Source: Candidatus Rickettsiella isopodorum (GTDB lineage: Bacteria; Pseudomonadota; Gammaproteobacteria; Diplorickettsiales; Diplorickettsiaceae). Taken from it: DNA of 64,000 nucleotides. The notes under the pieces were generated by a model. It was not told the origin of the DNA, ran no database searches, and saw nothing but the letters and a program-made list of their open reading frames with translations. The stretch covers positions 310,001 to 374,000 of the forward strand of contig NZ_LUKY01000033.1 in the NCBI RefSeq assembly GCF_001881495.1. The letters run 5' to 3'. The position numbers and the translations under genes were made by a program. Each line of letters opens with the position of its first letter. The first letter of the stretch is position 1. Below, in pieces: positions 1-10,937 of this stretch.

Positions 1-1
1 T

Positions 2-688
2 TTTGCAATAGTCCCAGCCGCAGGTGCGGGAAATCGCATGCAAATAGATTTACCTAAACAATATATATCTATTAATGGAAAAAAAATACTTGAATACACA
101 TTAACCACTCTACTAAACTATCCCCAATTTAAAAAATGTGTTGTAGTAATCAATAAAAATGATAACTATTGGTCAGATCTACAATTTAGTTCCCCTCATC
201 TACTCACCGTATTAGGAGGCGAAGAACGCTCTCATTCGGTATTTTTTGGCTTATTGGCTTTAAAAAACTTTGCAAAAAAAAATGATTGGATATTGGTACA
301 TGACGCAGTTCGACCACTTTTACATCCAAGCGATATTGATAAACTTATTGCTCATTTAGACGATCATCCTGTAGGTGGGTTATTGGGGCATCCGATAAAA
401 AATACCGTTAAATATATAGATAATCAGCGATTTGAAACATTGGATAGAAAAAAATTATGGGCAGCCTTAACTCCACAAATGTTTCGCTACCATTGGCTGG
501 TTAACGCGCTTGGTTTTGCTATCAAAAAAAACCAATTCACTACGGATGAAGCTAATGCCATCGAGTTAATCGGCCAGCAACCTAAAATGGTAGAAGGACG
601 TACAGATAATATTAAAGTAACCCATAAGGAAGACTTAAATTTACTTAATTATTATCTTTCTATTCGACCAGACCTCTGCCCTTCTTAA
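2..688 (+). CDS. ispD: 2-C-methyl-D-erythritol 4-phosphate cytidylyltransferase (5' truncated by window)
   Basis: IspD transfers CMP from CTP to methylerythritol phosphate in the non-mevalonate isoprenoid pathway. The reading frame is open to the left edge and encodes the nucleotide-binding loop PAAGAGNRM just before the first in-frame ATG at 38. That ATG is therefore internal (it is the M of the loop) and the real start lies a few codons outside the window. The conserved DLPKQY, the HDAVRPL motif and the TDEA segment near the C-terminus are visible. About 229 residues are seen, close to the usual full length, so only a few residues are missing. It converges on ppiD with 27 bp between the stop codons. 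ispF, the common downstream partner, is not here. Confidence 0.93.
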   Translation, partial: FAIVPAAGAGNRMQIDLPKQYISINGKKILEYTLTTLLNYPQFKKCVVVINKNDNYWSDLQFSSPHLLTVLGGEERSHSVFFGLLALKNFAKKNDWILVHDAVRPLLHPSDIDKLIAHLDDHPVGGLLGHPIKNTVKYIDNQRFETLDRKKLWAALTPQMFRYHWLVNALGFAIKKNQFTTDEANAIELIGQQPKMVEGRTDNIKVTHKEDLNLLNYYLSIRPDLCPS

Positions 689-715
689 GTTAAAATTTAA
701 AGTGCTTATCAACAA

Positions 716-2176
716 CTATGGAATTAATTTTACTTTTTTCAATAAGTTATTTGTGTAAAGAGTATAATCTAACTGGCCCAAATTCTTAGCTATTTCTTCA
801 CGATAAAGCTTTTTTGTTGAATTATTTAGTAGCGGTGGAGGAGCTTCATCGTAAACAGCCATTAGTCTGACCAATACATAATCTCCATTTTCCAAACTAA
901 AACCTTTCATTGATAACAAAGCAAGAATATGCTTATTAGGTGGAGTTAAAGTAAATACCGTATTTATAACTTCCTTATTTAATTTCTTATCATACCGATT
1001 TGCCTGCTTAATAAACTTCCATTTTAATTTTTTGCTTTCTAAATTAATAGGCGTAGAACTCATTTTTTCCAAGTTTCTGAGTAAATTTTCTCCAAATTGC
1101 CGCGCTTTAGATATAGCTAGTTGTTTATTCAAGATTACCTTGATCTTTTCTCGCACCTCGTTATTAAAGGGCTGTATACCCGCAGGCTGGTATTTTTTAA
1201 TTCGTAAAACGATGGCGGTATTTGAATTAATATCAATCACAGGACTATTATTTCCTTGTAAAACATCCTGACTAAATGTGGCAGCAAGTATTTTTGAATT
1301 TTTACTCAAGCCCTTTTTTCCACCTGCTTTATCAAAAAAAGCGGTGGAATGTATCTCCAAACCCAATTTATTTGCTGCGATGGCTAAAGAATCAGGGTGC
1401 ATATAAGTTAAATTAGCTAATTTAGCTCTATTTTCTAGAAATTTTTTTTCATCTTGGAAGGAAAGTTCGATATATTCAATGCTAGCCTGCTCTGGCTGAC
1501 TAAAACTCAGCTTATTTTTCTGATAATATGCAAAAATTTTGAAGTCAGGGAGGTTTTTCTGTTCTGAAAATCTTGAATGAGGAATAATAAGATAAGCAAA
1601 ATCTCTTTTTTGATCTCTATATTTTATGTAGTTACTAATATCCTGAGGTAACGCAAATTCGCTTTGTGTTATTCCTTGCTTGACCTGATTAATAAGCAAG
1701 GTTTTTTTTATATCACCTAGAAATTCAAGCTTAGTATAATTGAGGGCATGTAATACATCGTAAAATTTTTCAATAGAAAAACGACCTTCAGATTGAAATG
1801 CTGGAATTTGCAATAAAACAGAATCTATTAAAGACTGACTAATGCGGTATTTGGATTGTAAAGCAGCCTGAAATAAAACTTGTGTTGTTTCCCATTCCCG
1901 CAAAATTTGCCGTCTTAATTCCTTCGCCATTTTTCCATCATTAGAAAATTTTTCACCGAAACGATCCCGTGTTTGCTGATAGGCACGTTGATACGCCTTA
2001 TCAAAATCACTCTGAAGTAATGTTTGGCCAGCGATCTTAGCGACTACCTTATTATTTCTTCCTGCATTAAGCTCTAAATAGCCATGGATACCCCATAGAG
2101 TAAAAACAATAATTAATAATCCAATTACGGTATTGGTTATCCAACCTTGTGTTCTATCACGAATGGATTGCAACAT
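716..2176 (-). CDS. ppiD: PpiD-like periplasmic chaperone, apparently lacking the parvulin domain
   Basis: PpiD is an inner-membrane-anchored periplasmic folding factor that acts near the Sec translocon. The N-terminus (MLQSIRDRTQGWI) and the single membrane anchor at about residues 14-33 are characteristic, followed by a SurA-like N-terminal chaperone domain. At 486 residues it is well short of the roughly 620 of typical PpiD. After residue about 240 (IEYIELS) the sequence passes directly to a segment resembling the part that follows the PpiC/parvulin domain (HPDSLAIAANKLGLEI, then FDKAGG). The catalytic parvulin module therefore seems deleted without a frameshift. Position downstream of hupB and two tRNAs is the usual gammaproteobacterial place. 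Identity is firm; the domain loss is inferred from memory of the family. Confidence 0.88.
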   Translation of the reverse strand: MLQSIRDRTQGWITNTVIGLLIIVFTLWGIHGYLELNAGRNNKVVAKIAGQTLLQSDFDKAYQRAYQQTRDRFGEKFSNDGKMAKELRRQILREWETTQVLFQAALQSKYRISQSLIDSVLLQIPAFQSEGRFSIEKFYDVLHALNYTKLEFLGDIKKTLLINQVKQGITQSEFALPQDISNYIKYRDQKRDFAYLIIPHSRFSEQKNLPDFKIFAYYQKNKLSFSQPEQASIEYIELSFQDEKKFLENRAKLANLTYMHPDSLAIAANKLGLEIHSTAFFDKAGGKKGLSKNSKILAATFSQDVLQGNNSPVIDINSNTAIVLRIKKYQPAGIQPFNNEVREKIKVILNKQLAISKARQFGENLLRNLEKMSSTPINLESKKLKWKFIKQANRYDKKLNKEVINTVFTLTPPNKHILALLSMKGFSLENGDYVLVRLMAVYDEAPPPLLNNSTKKLYREEIAKNLGQLDYTLYTNNLLKKVKLIP

Positions 2177-2301
2177 AGTAAAGAAACTTTAGTTAATCTA
2201 AAAGAGATTTAAGAAATATAATACTATCTAAACTCTAGTAAGAACATTTTATTATTCTGACTTTAACCTTGTTTACATTTATATTTAAAATTTTAGAGAA
2301 C

Positions 2302-2378
2302 TGGCGGAGTGGACGGGACTCGAACCCGCGACCCCCGGCGTGACAGGCCGGTATTCTAACCAACTGAACTACCACTCC
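2302..2378 (-). tRNA. tRNA-Asp (anticodon GTC)
   Basis: A 77-nt cloverleaf on the minus strand with encoded CCA. The acceptor pairs GGAGTGG with CCACTCC, the anticodon loop is CTGTCAC and the T loop is GGTTCGAGTCC. It closely resembles the known bacterial tRNA-Asp. It lies 11 bp downstream of tRNA-Val and is probably co-transcribed with it. Confidence 0.97.
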
Positions 2379-2389
2379 CGCAATATATA

Positions 2390-2465
2390 TGGTGGGTGCT
2401 GTAGGGATCGAACCTACGACCCTCGCCTTGTAAGGGCGATGCTCTACCAACTGAGCTAAGCACCC
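2390..2465 (-). tRNA. tRNA-Val (anticodon TAC)
   Basis: A 76-nt cloverleaf on the minus strand with encoded CCA. The acceptor is GGGTGCT/AGCACCC, the anticodon loop CTTACAA gives TAC, and the T arm is GGTTCGATCC. It lies between hupB and tRNA-Asp. Confidence 0.97.
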
Positions 2466-2507
2466 TGTCGAAAGGGACGTCATTCTAAACTTATTTACAA
2501 GATATTG

Positions 2508-2786
2508 CTACTCTTTTTGCACAGCATCTTTTAGTGCCTTTCCTGCTTTAAATGCTACAACATTACTTGCCTTAATATGTAAAGATTCTCCAGTCTTAGG
2601 ATTACGTCCAGTACGTGCTTTTCGATGACGAACACAAAGTGTAGCAAACCCAACTAAACTAACATCTTCTCCTTTACATAACGCTTTAGTAATAGAATCT
2701 AGAATTTTTTCTAAAGTCTTTCCAGCAACATTTTTTGGAACTTGCGCTGCTTCCACAATAACATCAACTAAATCTGATTTATTCAT
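2508..2786 (-). CDS. hupB: HU-family DNA-binding protein
   Basis: A small basic histone-like protein of 92 residues that bends DNA and compacts the nucleoid as a dimer. The HU/IHF signature is clear: N-terminal MNKSDLVDVI, the GRNPKTGE turn of the DNA-binding arm and the C-terminal VVAFKAGKALKDAV. A GAGG ribosome site lies five bases before the ATG. It sits between lon and the tRNA-Val/Asp pair, the standard place for hupB in gammaproteobacteria. The segment before the arm reads GFATLCVRHRKART, slightly unusual but consistent with the fold. Confidence 0.95.
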   Translation of the reverse strand: MNKSDLVDVIVEAAQVPKNVAGKTLEKILDSITKALCKGEDVSLVGFATLCVRHRKARTGRNPKTGESLHIKASNVVAFKAGKALKDAVQKE

Positions 2787-2911
2787 ATACCCTCACAACG
2801 GTAGAAATTAAGACCCAACCCTTTAAATTAATTTTAAGCGTCTTGCTATAGATTATAAGTGGAACTGTTTATATCAATAGCGTGAATCCTCTGTCAAGGG
2901 AATAAGAGTTA

Positions 2912-3030
2912 TATACTCTTCGCACTTGTATTTTTGTCTGTGTTGCCACTCAACTCGCAATCCTCATGTATCTTGAATACACTCCGGTTGCTCATTCTCG
3001 GGCGCCTTGCCAAAAATCCAATTGCTGTGA
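2912..3030 (-). repeat. Dispersed ~115-bp repeat, copy A (between hupB and lon)
   Basis: Read on the minus strand the unit starts TCACAGCAATTGGATTTTTG and ends near AAGTGCGAAGAGTATA, with an internal short hairpin TGTAT-TCAAG-ATACA. It closely matches copy B at 6902-7023 (same orientation) and copy E at 56876-56989 (plus orientation), and more weakly copy C at 12064-12172. It begins only five bases after the lon stop codon. Just beyond its other end is AAGAGT-TATAT-ACTCTT, a small inverted repeat overlapping the terminus. No protein is obvious in it. Confidence 0.9.
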
Positions 3031-3035
3031 GCATG

Positions 3036-5525
3036 CTAACGAGTATTTGTCGTAGGATTAATTTTCGCTTGATTTTTTTTATCAACCAGCTTGATAGGTA
3101 CAGTCATTTTTTTTTCACCCTTCTTTCTAGCATTAGACTTAACTGAAGCTTTTTCTGCATGTTGTAAAGCGATATCCAAAACTTGATCTATCCAACGAAC
3201 AGGGTGAATAATTAAGCCTTCTTTAATATTTTTAGGAATTTCTTTCAGATCCCGTTTATTTTCTTCTGGAATAATAACTTCACGTATGCCTCCACGATGC
3301 GCTGCTAGTAATTTTTCTTTTAAACCACCAATCGGCAAAACTTCACCGCGTAAAGTTATTTCTCCTGTCATCGCGACATCAGCCCGTACAGGTACTTTAG
3401 TGATCGCAGAAACCAATGCAGTACACATACCTATCCCTGCACTAGGTCCATCTTTAGGTGTTGCGCCTTCAGGAACGTGCACGTGTATATCTTTTTTCTC
3501 ATAAAAATGAATAGGGATGCCTAATACTTCAGCTCGACTTCGAACCACTGTTAATGCCGCCTGTATTGACTCTTGCATCACCTCGCCCAAATGACCTGTA
3601 TAACTTGTTTTCCCTTTTCCAGGAACAACTGCGGCTTCGATAGTTAATAAATCACCGCCGACTTCTGTCCAAGCTAAACCACTTACCTGTCCTACTTGGT
3701 CATGTTGCTCAACTAATCCATAACGATAACGTCTTACACCAAGATATTTTTCTAAGTTATGACTAGTCACGGTAATTGATTTCACACTAGGTTTACGCGC
3801 TATTTCTGTAACAACCTTCCGGCAAGTTTTAGCAATTTCGCGCTCAAGGCTACGAACACCCGCTTCACGAGTATAATAACGAATAATATCTTGCAATGCG
3901 CTTTCCGCCAAAATTAATTCTTTGTTTTTTGACGTAATTTTTAAACCGTTTTGGCTAAGTTGTTTAGGTAATAAATGTTGTTTAGCAATATTAATTTTTT
4001 CATCTTCAGTATATCCAGGTATACGAATAACTTCCATACGATCCAATAATGCCGGCGGAATATTCAACGTATTCGCCGTAGCAATAAATAAAACTTCAGA
4101 TAAGTCATAGCTTACTTCTAGATAATGATCATCAAAAGCATGATTTTGTTCAGGATCTAATACTTCTAGCAATGCCGCTGCAGGATCGCCCCTAAAATCC
4201 ATCGCCATTTTATCGATTTCATCAAGCATAAATAGTGGGTTTTTGACTCCCACTTTAGCCATTTTTTGCATAATTCGACCGGGCATAGAACCGATATAAG
4301 TACGTCGATGTCCTCTAATTTCTGCTTCGTCACGCACACCACCTAAAGACATACGCACAAATTCGCGCCCTATAGCCTCAGCAATCGATTGCCCTAAAGA
4401 TGTTTTTCCGACTCCTGGTGGTCCTACCAAACATAAAATAGGGCCTTTTAATTTTTTAACACGTTGATGAACTGCCAAAAACTCAATAATACGTTCTTTG
4501 ACTTTTTCTAATCCGTAATGCGCTTCTTGCAAAACTTTTTGTGCTTTGTCTAAATCGTAACGAACCTTACTCCGCTTATTCCAAGGAAGAGATAAAATCC
4601 AATCTAAATAATTTCGACTCACAGTCGCCTCTGCGGCCATAGGCGACATAGATTTTAATTTATTCAATTCAGAGATTGACTTATCCTTTACCTCTTTAGG
4701 CATTTTTGCCTTTTCGATACGCTTTGCGAGATCATCAAGTTCATTCGTAACGCCTTGAGACTCACCCAATTCCTTTTGAATCGCTTTTACCTGCTCATTT
4801 AAATAATATTCGCGCTGGCTTCTTTCCATCTGCTTTTTAACGCGCCCACGAATTCGCTTTTGTATTTGCAGCAAATCAATTTCACTTTCAAGAAAAGCTA
4901 ATAAGCGTTCTAGACGTTTTTTTAATGGAAAAATCTCAAGTATCTCTTGTTTCTCTTGAATTCTAAGCGTCAAATGTGCTGCGATCATATCAGCCAACCG
5001 ACCTGGATTATCAATACTCGATAAAGTGCTTAAAATCTCTAAGGGAATTTTTTTATTTAATTTAACGTATTGCTCAAATTGACTCAGAATTGTTCGTGTC
5101 AAAACCTCAATCTCTTGATCAGGCTCAACAGGGGGTATACCTACGACTTCGATCTCTGCAGCTATATAATCCTTCTCTTGGAAAAACTGTTTAACCTTAC
5201 CTCGTTGGGAACCCTCAACCAACACTTTAACAGTACCATCTTTCAATTCTAACAATTGTAAAATGGTAGCGATTGTTCCAACTTGATAAAAACCTTCGAT
5301 AGTAGGGCTATCTTCAGCAGGATTCTTTTGCGCAATGAGTAAAACCTTTTTCTCAGTGCTGGATTCAGTCATGGCAGTTTCCAAAGCTTTTATCGATTGT
5401 TTTCGACCTACAAATAGTGGTATCACCATATGAGGATAAACTACGACGTCCCGTAGAGGGAGTAGAGGAAGCTTCTCTGAAAGTTTAGAAGTCGTTGCCC
5501 CGCCGCTTGTTAGTTGCTTTGCCAT
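3036..5525 (-). CDS. lon: ATP-dependent protease La (Lon)
   Basis: Lon is a homohexameric cytoplasmic AAA+ serine protease that degrades misfolded and regulatory proteins. The 829 residues show the N-terminal substrate domain ([16 protein letters not shown]), a coiled middle section with REYYLNEQ, Walker A GPPGVGKT near residue 370, Walker B and sensor segments, and the protease domain with catalytic Ser in GPSAG (about 695) and catalytic Lys in [10 protein letters not shown]. It is somewhat longer than E. coli Lon, mainly through a basic C-terminal tail of about 40 residues ending NTTNTR-like. The stop lies against repeat copy A. It follows clpX by 20 bp in the same direction, as in most gammaproteobacteria. 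Confidence 0.97.
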   Translation of the reverse strand: MAKQLTSGGATTSKLSEKLPLLPLRDVVVYPHMVIPLFVGRKQSIKALETAMTESSTEKKVLLIAQKNPAEDSPTIEGFYQVGTIATILQLLELKDGTVKVLVEGSQRGKVKQFFQEKDYIAAEIEVVGIPPVEPDQEIEVLTRTILSQFEQYVKLNKKIPLEILSTLSSIDNPGRLADMIAAHLTLRIQEKQEILEIFPLKKRLERLLAFLESEIDLLQIQKRIRGRVKKQMERSQREYYLNEQVKAIQKELGESQGVTNELDDLAKRIEKAKMPKEVKDKSISELNKLKSMSPMAAEATVSRNYLDWILSLPWNKRSKVRYDLDKAQKVLQEAHYGLEKVKERIIEFLAVHQRVKKLKGPILCLVGPPGVGKTSLGQSIAEAIGREFVRMSLGGVRDEAEIRGHRRTYIGSMPGRIMQKMAKVGVKNPLFMLDEIDKMAMDFRGDPAAALLEVLDPEQNHAFDDHYLEVSYDLSEVLFIATANTLNIPPALLDRMEVIRIPGYTEDEKINIAKQHLLPKQLSQNGLKITSKNKELILAESALQDIIRYYTREAGVRSLEREIAKTCRKVVTEIARKPSVKSITVTSHNLEKYLGVRRYRYGLVEQHDQVGQVSGLAWTEVGGDLLTIEAAVVPGKGKTSYTGHLGEVMQESIQAALTVVRSRAEVLGIPIHFYEKKDIHVHVPEGATPKDGPSAGIGMCTALVSAITKVPVRADVAMTGEITLRGEVLPIGGLKEKLLAAHRGGIREVIIPEENKRDLKEIPKNIKEGLIIHPVRWIDQVLDIALQHAEKASVKSNARKKGEKKMTVPIKLVDKKNQAKINPTTNTR

Positions 5526-5545
5526 AAATTCAACCTTTGAAAGAT

Positions 5546-6865
5546 TTACTCGCTACCCGCCGCTATTTCTTTATTATCTACTTCAATTTCTTTTTCTTGC
5601 TTGTAAATCACCAAGGGTTTTACTCCCTTGCTGACGGTGCTTGCTTCAATAACAATTTTATTTACGTTCTGCATAGAAGGCAATTCATACATCGTATCTA
5701 ATAAAACACTTTCCAAGATTGCACGCAAACCTCTTGCGCCTGTTTTGCGCTCTAAAGCTTTTCTCGCCACCATTTGCAAAGCATCTTCACGGAATTCTAA
5801 ATCGACATTGTCCATTTTAAATAATTTGAAATATTGTTTGATCAAAGCGTTCTTGGGTTCCTTTAAGATTTGAATCAGCATTTTTTCATCAAGTTCTTCT
5901 AAAGTTGCAATGACAGGTAAACGCCCTATTAACTCGGGTATAATTCCATACTTAATCAAATCTTCTGACTCAAGTCGATTTAACAAAGTTGTTAAACTTC
6001 TCTTATCACCTTTGCTACGCACATCAGCAGAAAATCCAATTCCTGTTTTCTCGGTACGTTCACGAATAATTTTTTCTAAACCAGAGAAAGTACCACCACA
6101 AATAAATAAAATATTAGTCGTATCTATCTGTACTGTTTCTTGATTAGGGTGCTTACGCCCACCTTGTAAAGGTACTGAAGCAACAGTCCCTTCAAGTAAT
6201 TTGAGTAACCCTTGCTGAACACCTTCACCTGAGACATCTCGAGTAATCGATGGATTTTCAGCACGACGGCTAATTTTATCAATTTCATCTATGTAAATAA
6301 TTCCTAGCTGAGCCTTTTCAATGTTTCCATTGGCCGCTTGTAATAATTTTTGTAAAATATTTTCTACGTCATCACCCACATAACCCGCTTCAGTTAAGGT
6401 CGTTGCATCGGCGATAGCAAAAGGTAAATTAAAAACCCGCGCTAAAGTTTTTGCGAGTAAAGTTTTACCGCTTCCGGTAGGACCTATAAGCAATACGTTA
6501 CTCTTACTAAGTTCCGTATCGTCTTTTACATTTAGCGGATGAAGGCGTGCTTTTTTAATTAATTCTAGCCGCTTATAGTGGTTGTAAGCGGCTACAGATA
6601 ATATTTTCTTGGCAAATTCTTGGCCTATGACAAATTCGTTAAATACTTCATGGATCTCTGATGGCTTGGGGATCGATATGCACCCTTCCTGACGCGGAAC
6701 TTCCTGCTGAAACTCTTCTTGCAAAATATCACTACATAGCTGCACACACTCATTACAAATAAAAATAGAAGGACCTGCAATTAATTTTGGCACTTCATCC
6801 TGACTTTTACCGCAAAATGAACAGTGAAGAGGCCCCGAGGTTTTATCGTTTATGGAACTACTCAT
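5546..6865 (-). CDS. clpX: ClpX unfoldase, ATP-binding subunit of ClpXP
   Basis: ClpX is the hexameric AAA+ unfoldase that feeds substrates, including ssrA-tagged ones, to ClpP. The zinc-binding domain has Cys at 15, 18, 37 and 40. Walker A GPTGSGKT is at 128-135, the pore loop GYVGDD follows, and Walker B is [10 protein letters not shown]. Length is 439 residues, close to normal, with an acidic C-terminal tail. Its partners clpP (upstream), the adaptor sspB at 14844, and tmRNA/smpB near 50 kb are all in this window, so the trans-translation proteolysis route is represented. Repeat copy B separates it from clpP. Confidence 0.97.
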   Translation of the reverse strand: MSSSINDKTSGPLHCSFCGKSQDEVPKLIAGPSIFICNECVQLCSDILQEEFQQEVPRQEGCISIPKPSEIHEVFNEFVIGQEFAKKILSVAAYNHYKRLELIKKARLHPLNVKDDTELSKSNVLLIGPTGSGKTLLAKTLARVFNLPFAIADATTLTEAGYVGDDVENILQKLLQAANGNIEKAQLGIIYIDEIDKISRRAENPSITRDVSGEGVQQGLLKLLEGTVASVPLQGGRKHPNQETVQIDTTNILFICGGTFSGLEKIIRERTEKTGIGFSADVRSKGDKRSLTTLLNRLESEDLIKYGIIPELIGRLPVIATLEELDEKMLIQILKEPKNALIKQYFKLFKMDNVDLEFREDALQMVARKALERKTGARGLRAILESVLLDTMYELPSMQNVNKIVIEASTVSKGVKPLVIYKQEKEIEVDNKEIAAGSE

Positions 6866-6901
6866 ATTTATTACCTCAACAAACTATTATTCATATATTG
6901 A

Positions 6902-7023
6902 TATATTCTTCGCACTTGAATTTTTTGTCTGCGTTGCCGCTCAACTCGAAATCCTCATGTATCTTGAATACACTCCGGTTACTTCATTCTCACGGCGCCT
7001 TGCCAAAAACTCAATTGCTGTGA
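6902..7023 (-). repeat. Dispersed ~115-bp repeat, copy B (between clpP and clpX)
   Basis: A near full-length copy in the same orientation as copy A, starting (minus strand) TCACAGCAATTGAGTTTTTG and ending near AAGTGCGAAGAATATA. The central stretch around TGTATTCAAGATACATGAGG is identical to copy A. It occupies most of the clpP-clpX gap, which is otherwise short. If clpP and clpX are co-transcribed the repeat would be part of the mRNA. Confidence 0.9.
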
Positions 7024-7068
7024 CTGTATTTAAACAAATTTTTAAAATACTTTCGAATAAAAACCTAC

Positions 7069-7734
7069 TTAATCAACTGATGAAGTAGCTAAAAACTCTT
7101 TAGTTTTCCCAGCTTCTGTACGTATTGTTAAAACCGCATCAATTAAGCCATATTTTATGGCTTCATGAGCTCCCATAAAGTTATCACGATCGGTATCACG
7201 CAAAATTTGTTCCGTATTTTTTCCTGTATGTTTAGCCATTATATTATTAATCCTTTCTCTAACTAACAGCATCTCACGAGTATGGATTTCAATATCCGTT
7301 GCTTGCCCCTGATAGCCCCCTAATGGTTGGTGGATCATCATCCGCGCATGGGGTAAACAATGGCGCTTTCCTTTCGTCCCGCCACAAAGTAATAAAGCCG
7401 CTGCGCTAGCCGCTTGACCGATACACATCGTACTTACATCGGGCTTGACAAATTGCATGGTATCGTAAATAGCTAAACCAGAAGTCACCACACCGCCCGG
7501 TGAATTAATATAAAGTGAAATATCTTTATCAGGATTTTCAGATTCTAAAAAAAGCATTTGCGCAATAATTAAATTTGCCATATGGTCTTCAATGGGACCC
7601 ACAACAAAGATAATACGATCCTTTAATAAACGAGAATAAATATCATAAGCCCTTTCTCCTCGACCGGTTTGCTCAACGACCATAGGGACTAATAATGAGT
7701 TCGTTATTTCCTTTGGTAAACTGCGTAAATACAT
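7069..7734 (-). CDS. clpP: ClpP proteolytic subunit
   Basis: ClpP forms the double heptameric serine protease chamber used by ClpX and ClpA. The catalytic triad is visible: Ser110 in GQAASAA, His135 in MMIHQPLGG and Asp184 in DRDNFM. The 221-residue length, the N-terminal propeptide-like region and the hydrophobic handle helix are standard. It lies between tig and clpX on the minus strand, about 200 bp from clpX because of repeat copy B. Confidence 0.97.
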   Translation of the reverse strand: MYLRSLPKEITNSLLVPMVVEQTGRGERAYDIYSRLLKDRIIFVVGPIEDHMANLIIAQMLFLESENPDKDISLYINSPGGVVTSGLAIYDTMQFVKPDVSTMCIGQAASAAALLLCGGTKGKRHCLPHARMMIHQPLGGYQGQATDIEIHTREMLLVRERINNIMAKHTGKNTEQILRDTDRDNFMGAHEAIKYGLIDAVLTIRTEAGKTKEFLATSSVD

Positions 7735-7822
7735 AGTTACTCTCTAAAGATAAAAATAAATTGATTGCTACTACTAAGATATAACATATCTGCTATTTAA
7801 CAAAGCTAATATCATTAACCAA

Positions 7823-9151
7823 TTAGCTGTTATTCCTCACTTCAATACTCTCCCCCACACGATTTTTCCCTGTGAGATCCATGACCTCCGAATATTCAGT
7901 TGCTTTTTCAATATATTCTACTTCTTCTAGCAACTTATCAATGACTTGCTCTTCTAAAACTGAAGAACGAATGTTCATCATCATATTCTTATCTTTATAC
8001 AGCTTATCCCGCACCATTTGATCAAATTGAAATGCTCCCACTAATTTATCAATATGTTGTTGAACTCGTAATTCGTCAACATGCAAGTGATGCTTTTCAA
8101 TCAGTGCATTAAATAATAACCCGAGCGTAACTCGACGGCGCGCCATTTGCATTAAATCTGCTTTTTGAATTTCAGATAAGCCTATTTTATCCTTATCTTG
8201 TTGTTTCCGTTGCCTAAAAATATCTTGTTCTAAACGTTGATATTCTTGATTAAGCGCTCCCTGTGGTAATTGATTAATAGCGTGTAGGGTAACCAATTTA
8301 TCTATAGCCTGAGTTTTTAATTTTTCACGCAACTTTCTATCTAATTCTATCTGCATATGTTCTTTAACTTGACTTTTTAGGGCTTCGATAGTTCCTTCTT
8401 TAATATCAAGCTTTTTTGCAAAAGCATTATCTAATTTGGGTAGTTTAGCTTTAGCGACCTTTTTTACTTTTATTGTTGCCGAGTAAACTTGTTCAGATCC
8501 ACGCTCTTTCGGGAGTGAAATCGATAAAATGTCCCCCGCTACACTCGATAGAAGTACTGAAAATCCCTCAGGAATTTTATCTTCCTCGAGAACCCATTGT
8601 AAATCTCTACGTGTTTTTTCTTCTGCATCAGGAAAAACCATATCAAAACTAATCTGATCCCCGTAAGAAGCTTTATCAGGTACTTCAACCCACTCAGCAT
8701 ATTGCTTACGCATTTGCTCTAATACCTTATCAATATCTTCTGCGGTTATATTAACTTGAAGTCTTTCTAAACTAACACCTTTTAATGTAGGCACTTCTAC
8801 CTGCGGATAAACTTCAAAACTAGCTGTATAAGTAAGATCTGTACCCGGCTCCGCTTTTATGGAGTCAATATGGGGCTGACCTACTGGATTTAAAGTTTTT
8901 TGCTCTAAAGCATTGGATAAACTCATTTGTAAAGACTTTTCTATGACCTCTTGCCATATGCTAGTTCCATAGAGCTTCTCAATATGGCTAGCTGGCACTT
9001 TTCCGGGTCGGAATCCATCTAAACGAGTCTTCTTTGCCAATTCAAGAAGGTGTCGCTTCTTTCTCTCTTCTAACTGGCTAATAGGCACTATGACCTTTAG
9101 ACGTCGAGTAAAGTCATCGACACTTTCTACCGAAACTTGTATTTCATTCAT
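7823..9151 (-). CDS. tig: Trigger factor
   Basis: Trigger factor is the ribosome-bound chaperone and peptidyl-prolyl isomerase that meets nascent chains at the exit tunnel. The N-terminal ribosome-binding loop reads GFRPGKVP, the family signature (about residues 46-53). This is followed by the FKBP-like domain (ISFDMVFPDAE region) and the long helical C-terminal domain. At 442 residues it is normal length, with a short charged extension at the end. First gene of the tig-clpP-clpX-lon-hupB cluster; tRNA-Leu lies directly upstream. Confidence 0.97.
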   Translation of the reverse strand: MNEIQVSVESVDDFTRRLKVIVPISQLEERKKRHLLELAKKTRLDGFRPGKVPASHIEKLYGTSIWQEVIEKSLQMSLSNALEQKTLNPVGQPHIDSIKAEPGTDLTYTASFEVYPQVEVPTLKGVSLERLQVNITAEDIDKVLEQMRKQYAEWVEVPDKASYGDQISFDMVFPDAEEKTRRDLQWVLEEDKIPEGFSVLLSSVAGDILSISLPKERGSEQVYSATIKVKKVAKAKLPKLDNAFAKKLDIKEGTIEALKSQVKEHMQIELDRKLREKLKTQAIDKLVTLHAINQLPQGALNQEYQRLEQDIFRQRKQQDKDKIGLSEIQKADLMQMARRRVTLGLLFNALIEKHHLHVDELRVQQHIDKLVGAFQFDQMVRDKLYKDKNMMMNIRSSVLEEQVIDKLLEEVEYIEKATEYSEVMDLTGKNRVGESIEVRNNS

Positions 9152-9194
9152 AAATTTTAAGGCTCTTATCGTTGTAAAAATCCTTGGGCAATGC

Positions 9195-9281
<87 letters not shown>

Positions 9282-9321
9282 AAAGGTCGTTAATTATACA
9301 GGTATCTTATCATGAAAAAAA

Positions 9322-10344
<1,023 letters not shown>

Positions 10345-10405
10345 CTATGTTTTGGAGTACTTTAACTTATAAAATCACATATACAAACAATACTTCACGC
10401 TATAC

Positions 10406-10435
10406 TTGTATTGTTTGTTTTATTTTTGTTAGAAT
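10406..10435 (+). promoter_or_regulatory. Candidate sigma70 promoter for rplM-rpsI
   Basis: A -35-like TTGTAT at 10406-10411 and a -10-like TAGAAT at 10430-10435 are separated by 18 bp. They would start transcription about 55 bases before the rplM ATG. Called by eye from consensus similarity and position in the hemB/rplM divergent gap. Confidence 0.4.
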
Positions 10436-10496
10436 CACCGCCTCTACTCATAAAGTAGCTAATTGCATTTTTAGAGAGCTTCGGAGCTTCCCAGTT

Positions 10497-10934
10497 ATGA
10501 AAACATTGATGGCCAAACCTGGCCTTATTGAACAAAAATGGCTTTTGATTGATGCCTCAGGAAAAACCTTAGGTCATCTGGCTACTAGAATAGCTCATAT
10601 TCTACGGGGAAAGCATAAGCCAGAATTCACGCCTCACGTTGATACTGGGGATTATATCGTCGTTATTAATGCAGAAAAAGTAACTGTAACGGGCGCAAAA
10701 GCTAAAAATAAATTATATGAGCGCTATACAGGTTATCCTGGCGGGTTAAAATCCATTACTTTTGAAAAGTTACAAAAAAGTTTTCCTACTCGAATTATTG
10801 AAAAAGCTGTTAAGGGCATGCTACCTAAAAATCCTTTAGGTTATGCCATGATAAGTAAGCTAAAAGTCTATGCTGGCTCTATACATCCTCATAGCGCTCA
10901 AAACCCTGAACCAATTAGTATTGATAGGTTATAA
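10497..10934 (+). CDS. rplM: 50S ribosomal protein L13
   Basis: L13 is an early-assembling protein of the large subunit. The ATG at 10497 is chosen because the canonical N-terminus (MKTLMAKP...) starts there, with GGAG about ten bases upstream; the open frame extends 150 bases further but that part has no family resemblance. Hallmarks are [18 protein letters not shown] and [11 protein letters not shown]. The protein has 145 residues, normal size. rpsI follows after three bases, the universal L13-S9 pair. The leader of about 55 bases before the ATG could carry autogenous control, as known in E. coli, but I cannot show it. Confidence 0.97.
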   Translation: MKTLMAKPGLIEQKWLLIDASGKTLGHLATRIAHILRGKHKPEFTPHVDTGDYIVVINAEKVTVTGAKAKNKLYERYTGYPGGLKSITFEKLQKSFPTRIIEKAVKGMLPKNPLGYAMISKLKVYAGSIHPHSAQNPEPISIDRL

Positions 10935-10937
10935 ATT

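Noticed and set aside
2235-2483. Minus-strand open frame across tRNA-Val and tRNA-Asp
   Set aside because: It is an artefact of reading through two tRNA genes.
6787-7088. Plus-strand open frames over the clpX start and repeat copy B
   Set aside because: They run antisense to clpX and through the repeat with no family similarity.
10347-10496. In-frame extension of rplM by 50 codons
   Set aside because: Family similarity and ribosome site both point to the ATG at 10497; the extension contains the likely promoter.
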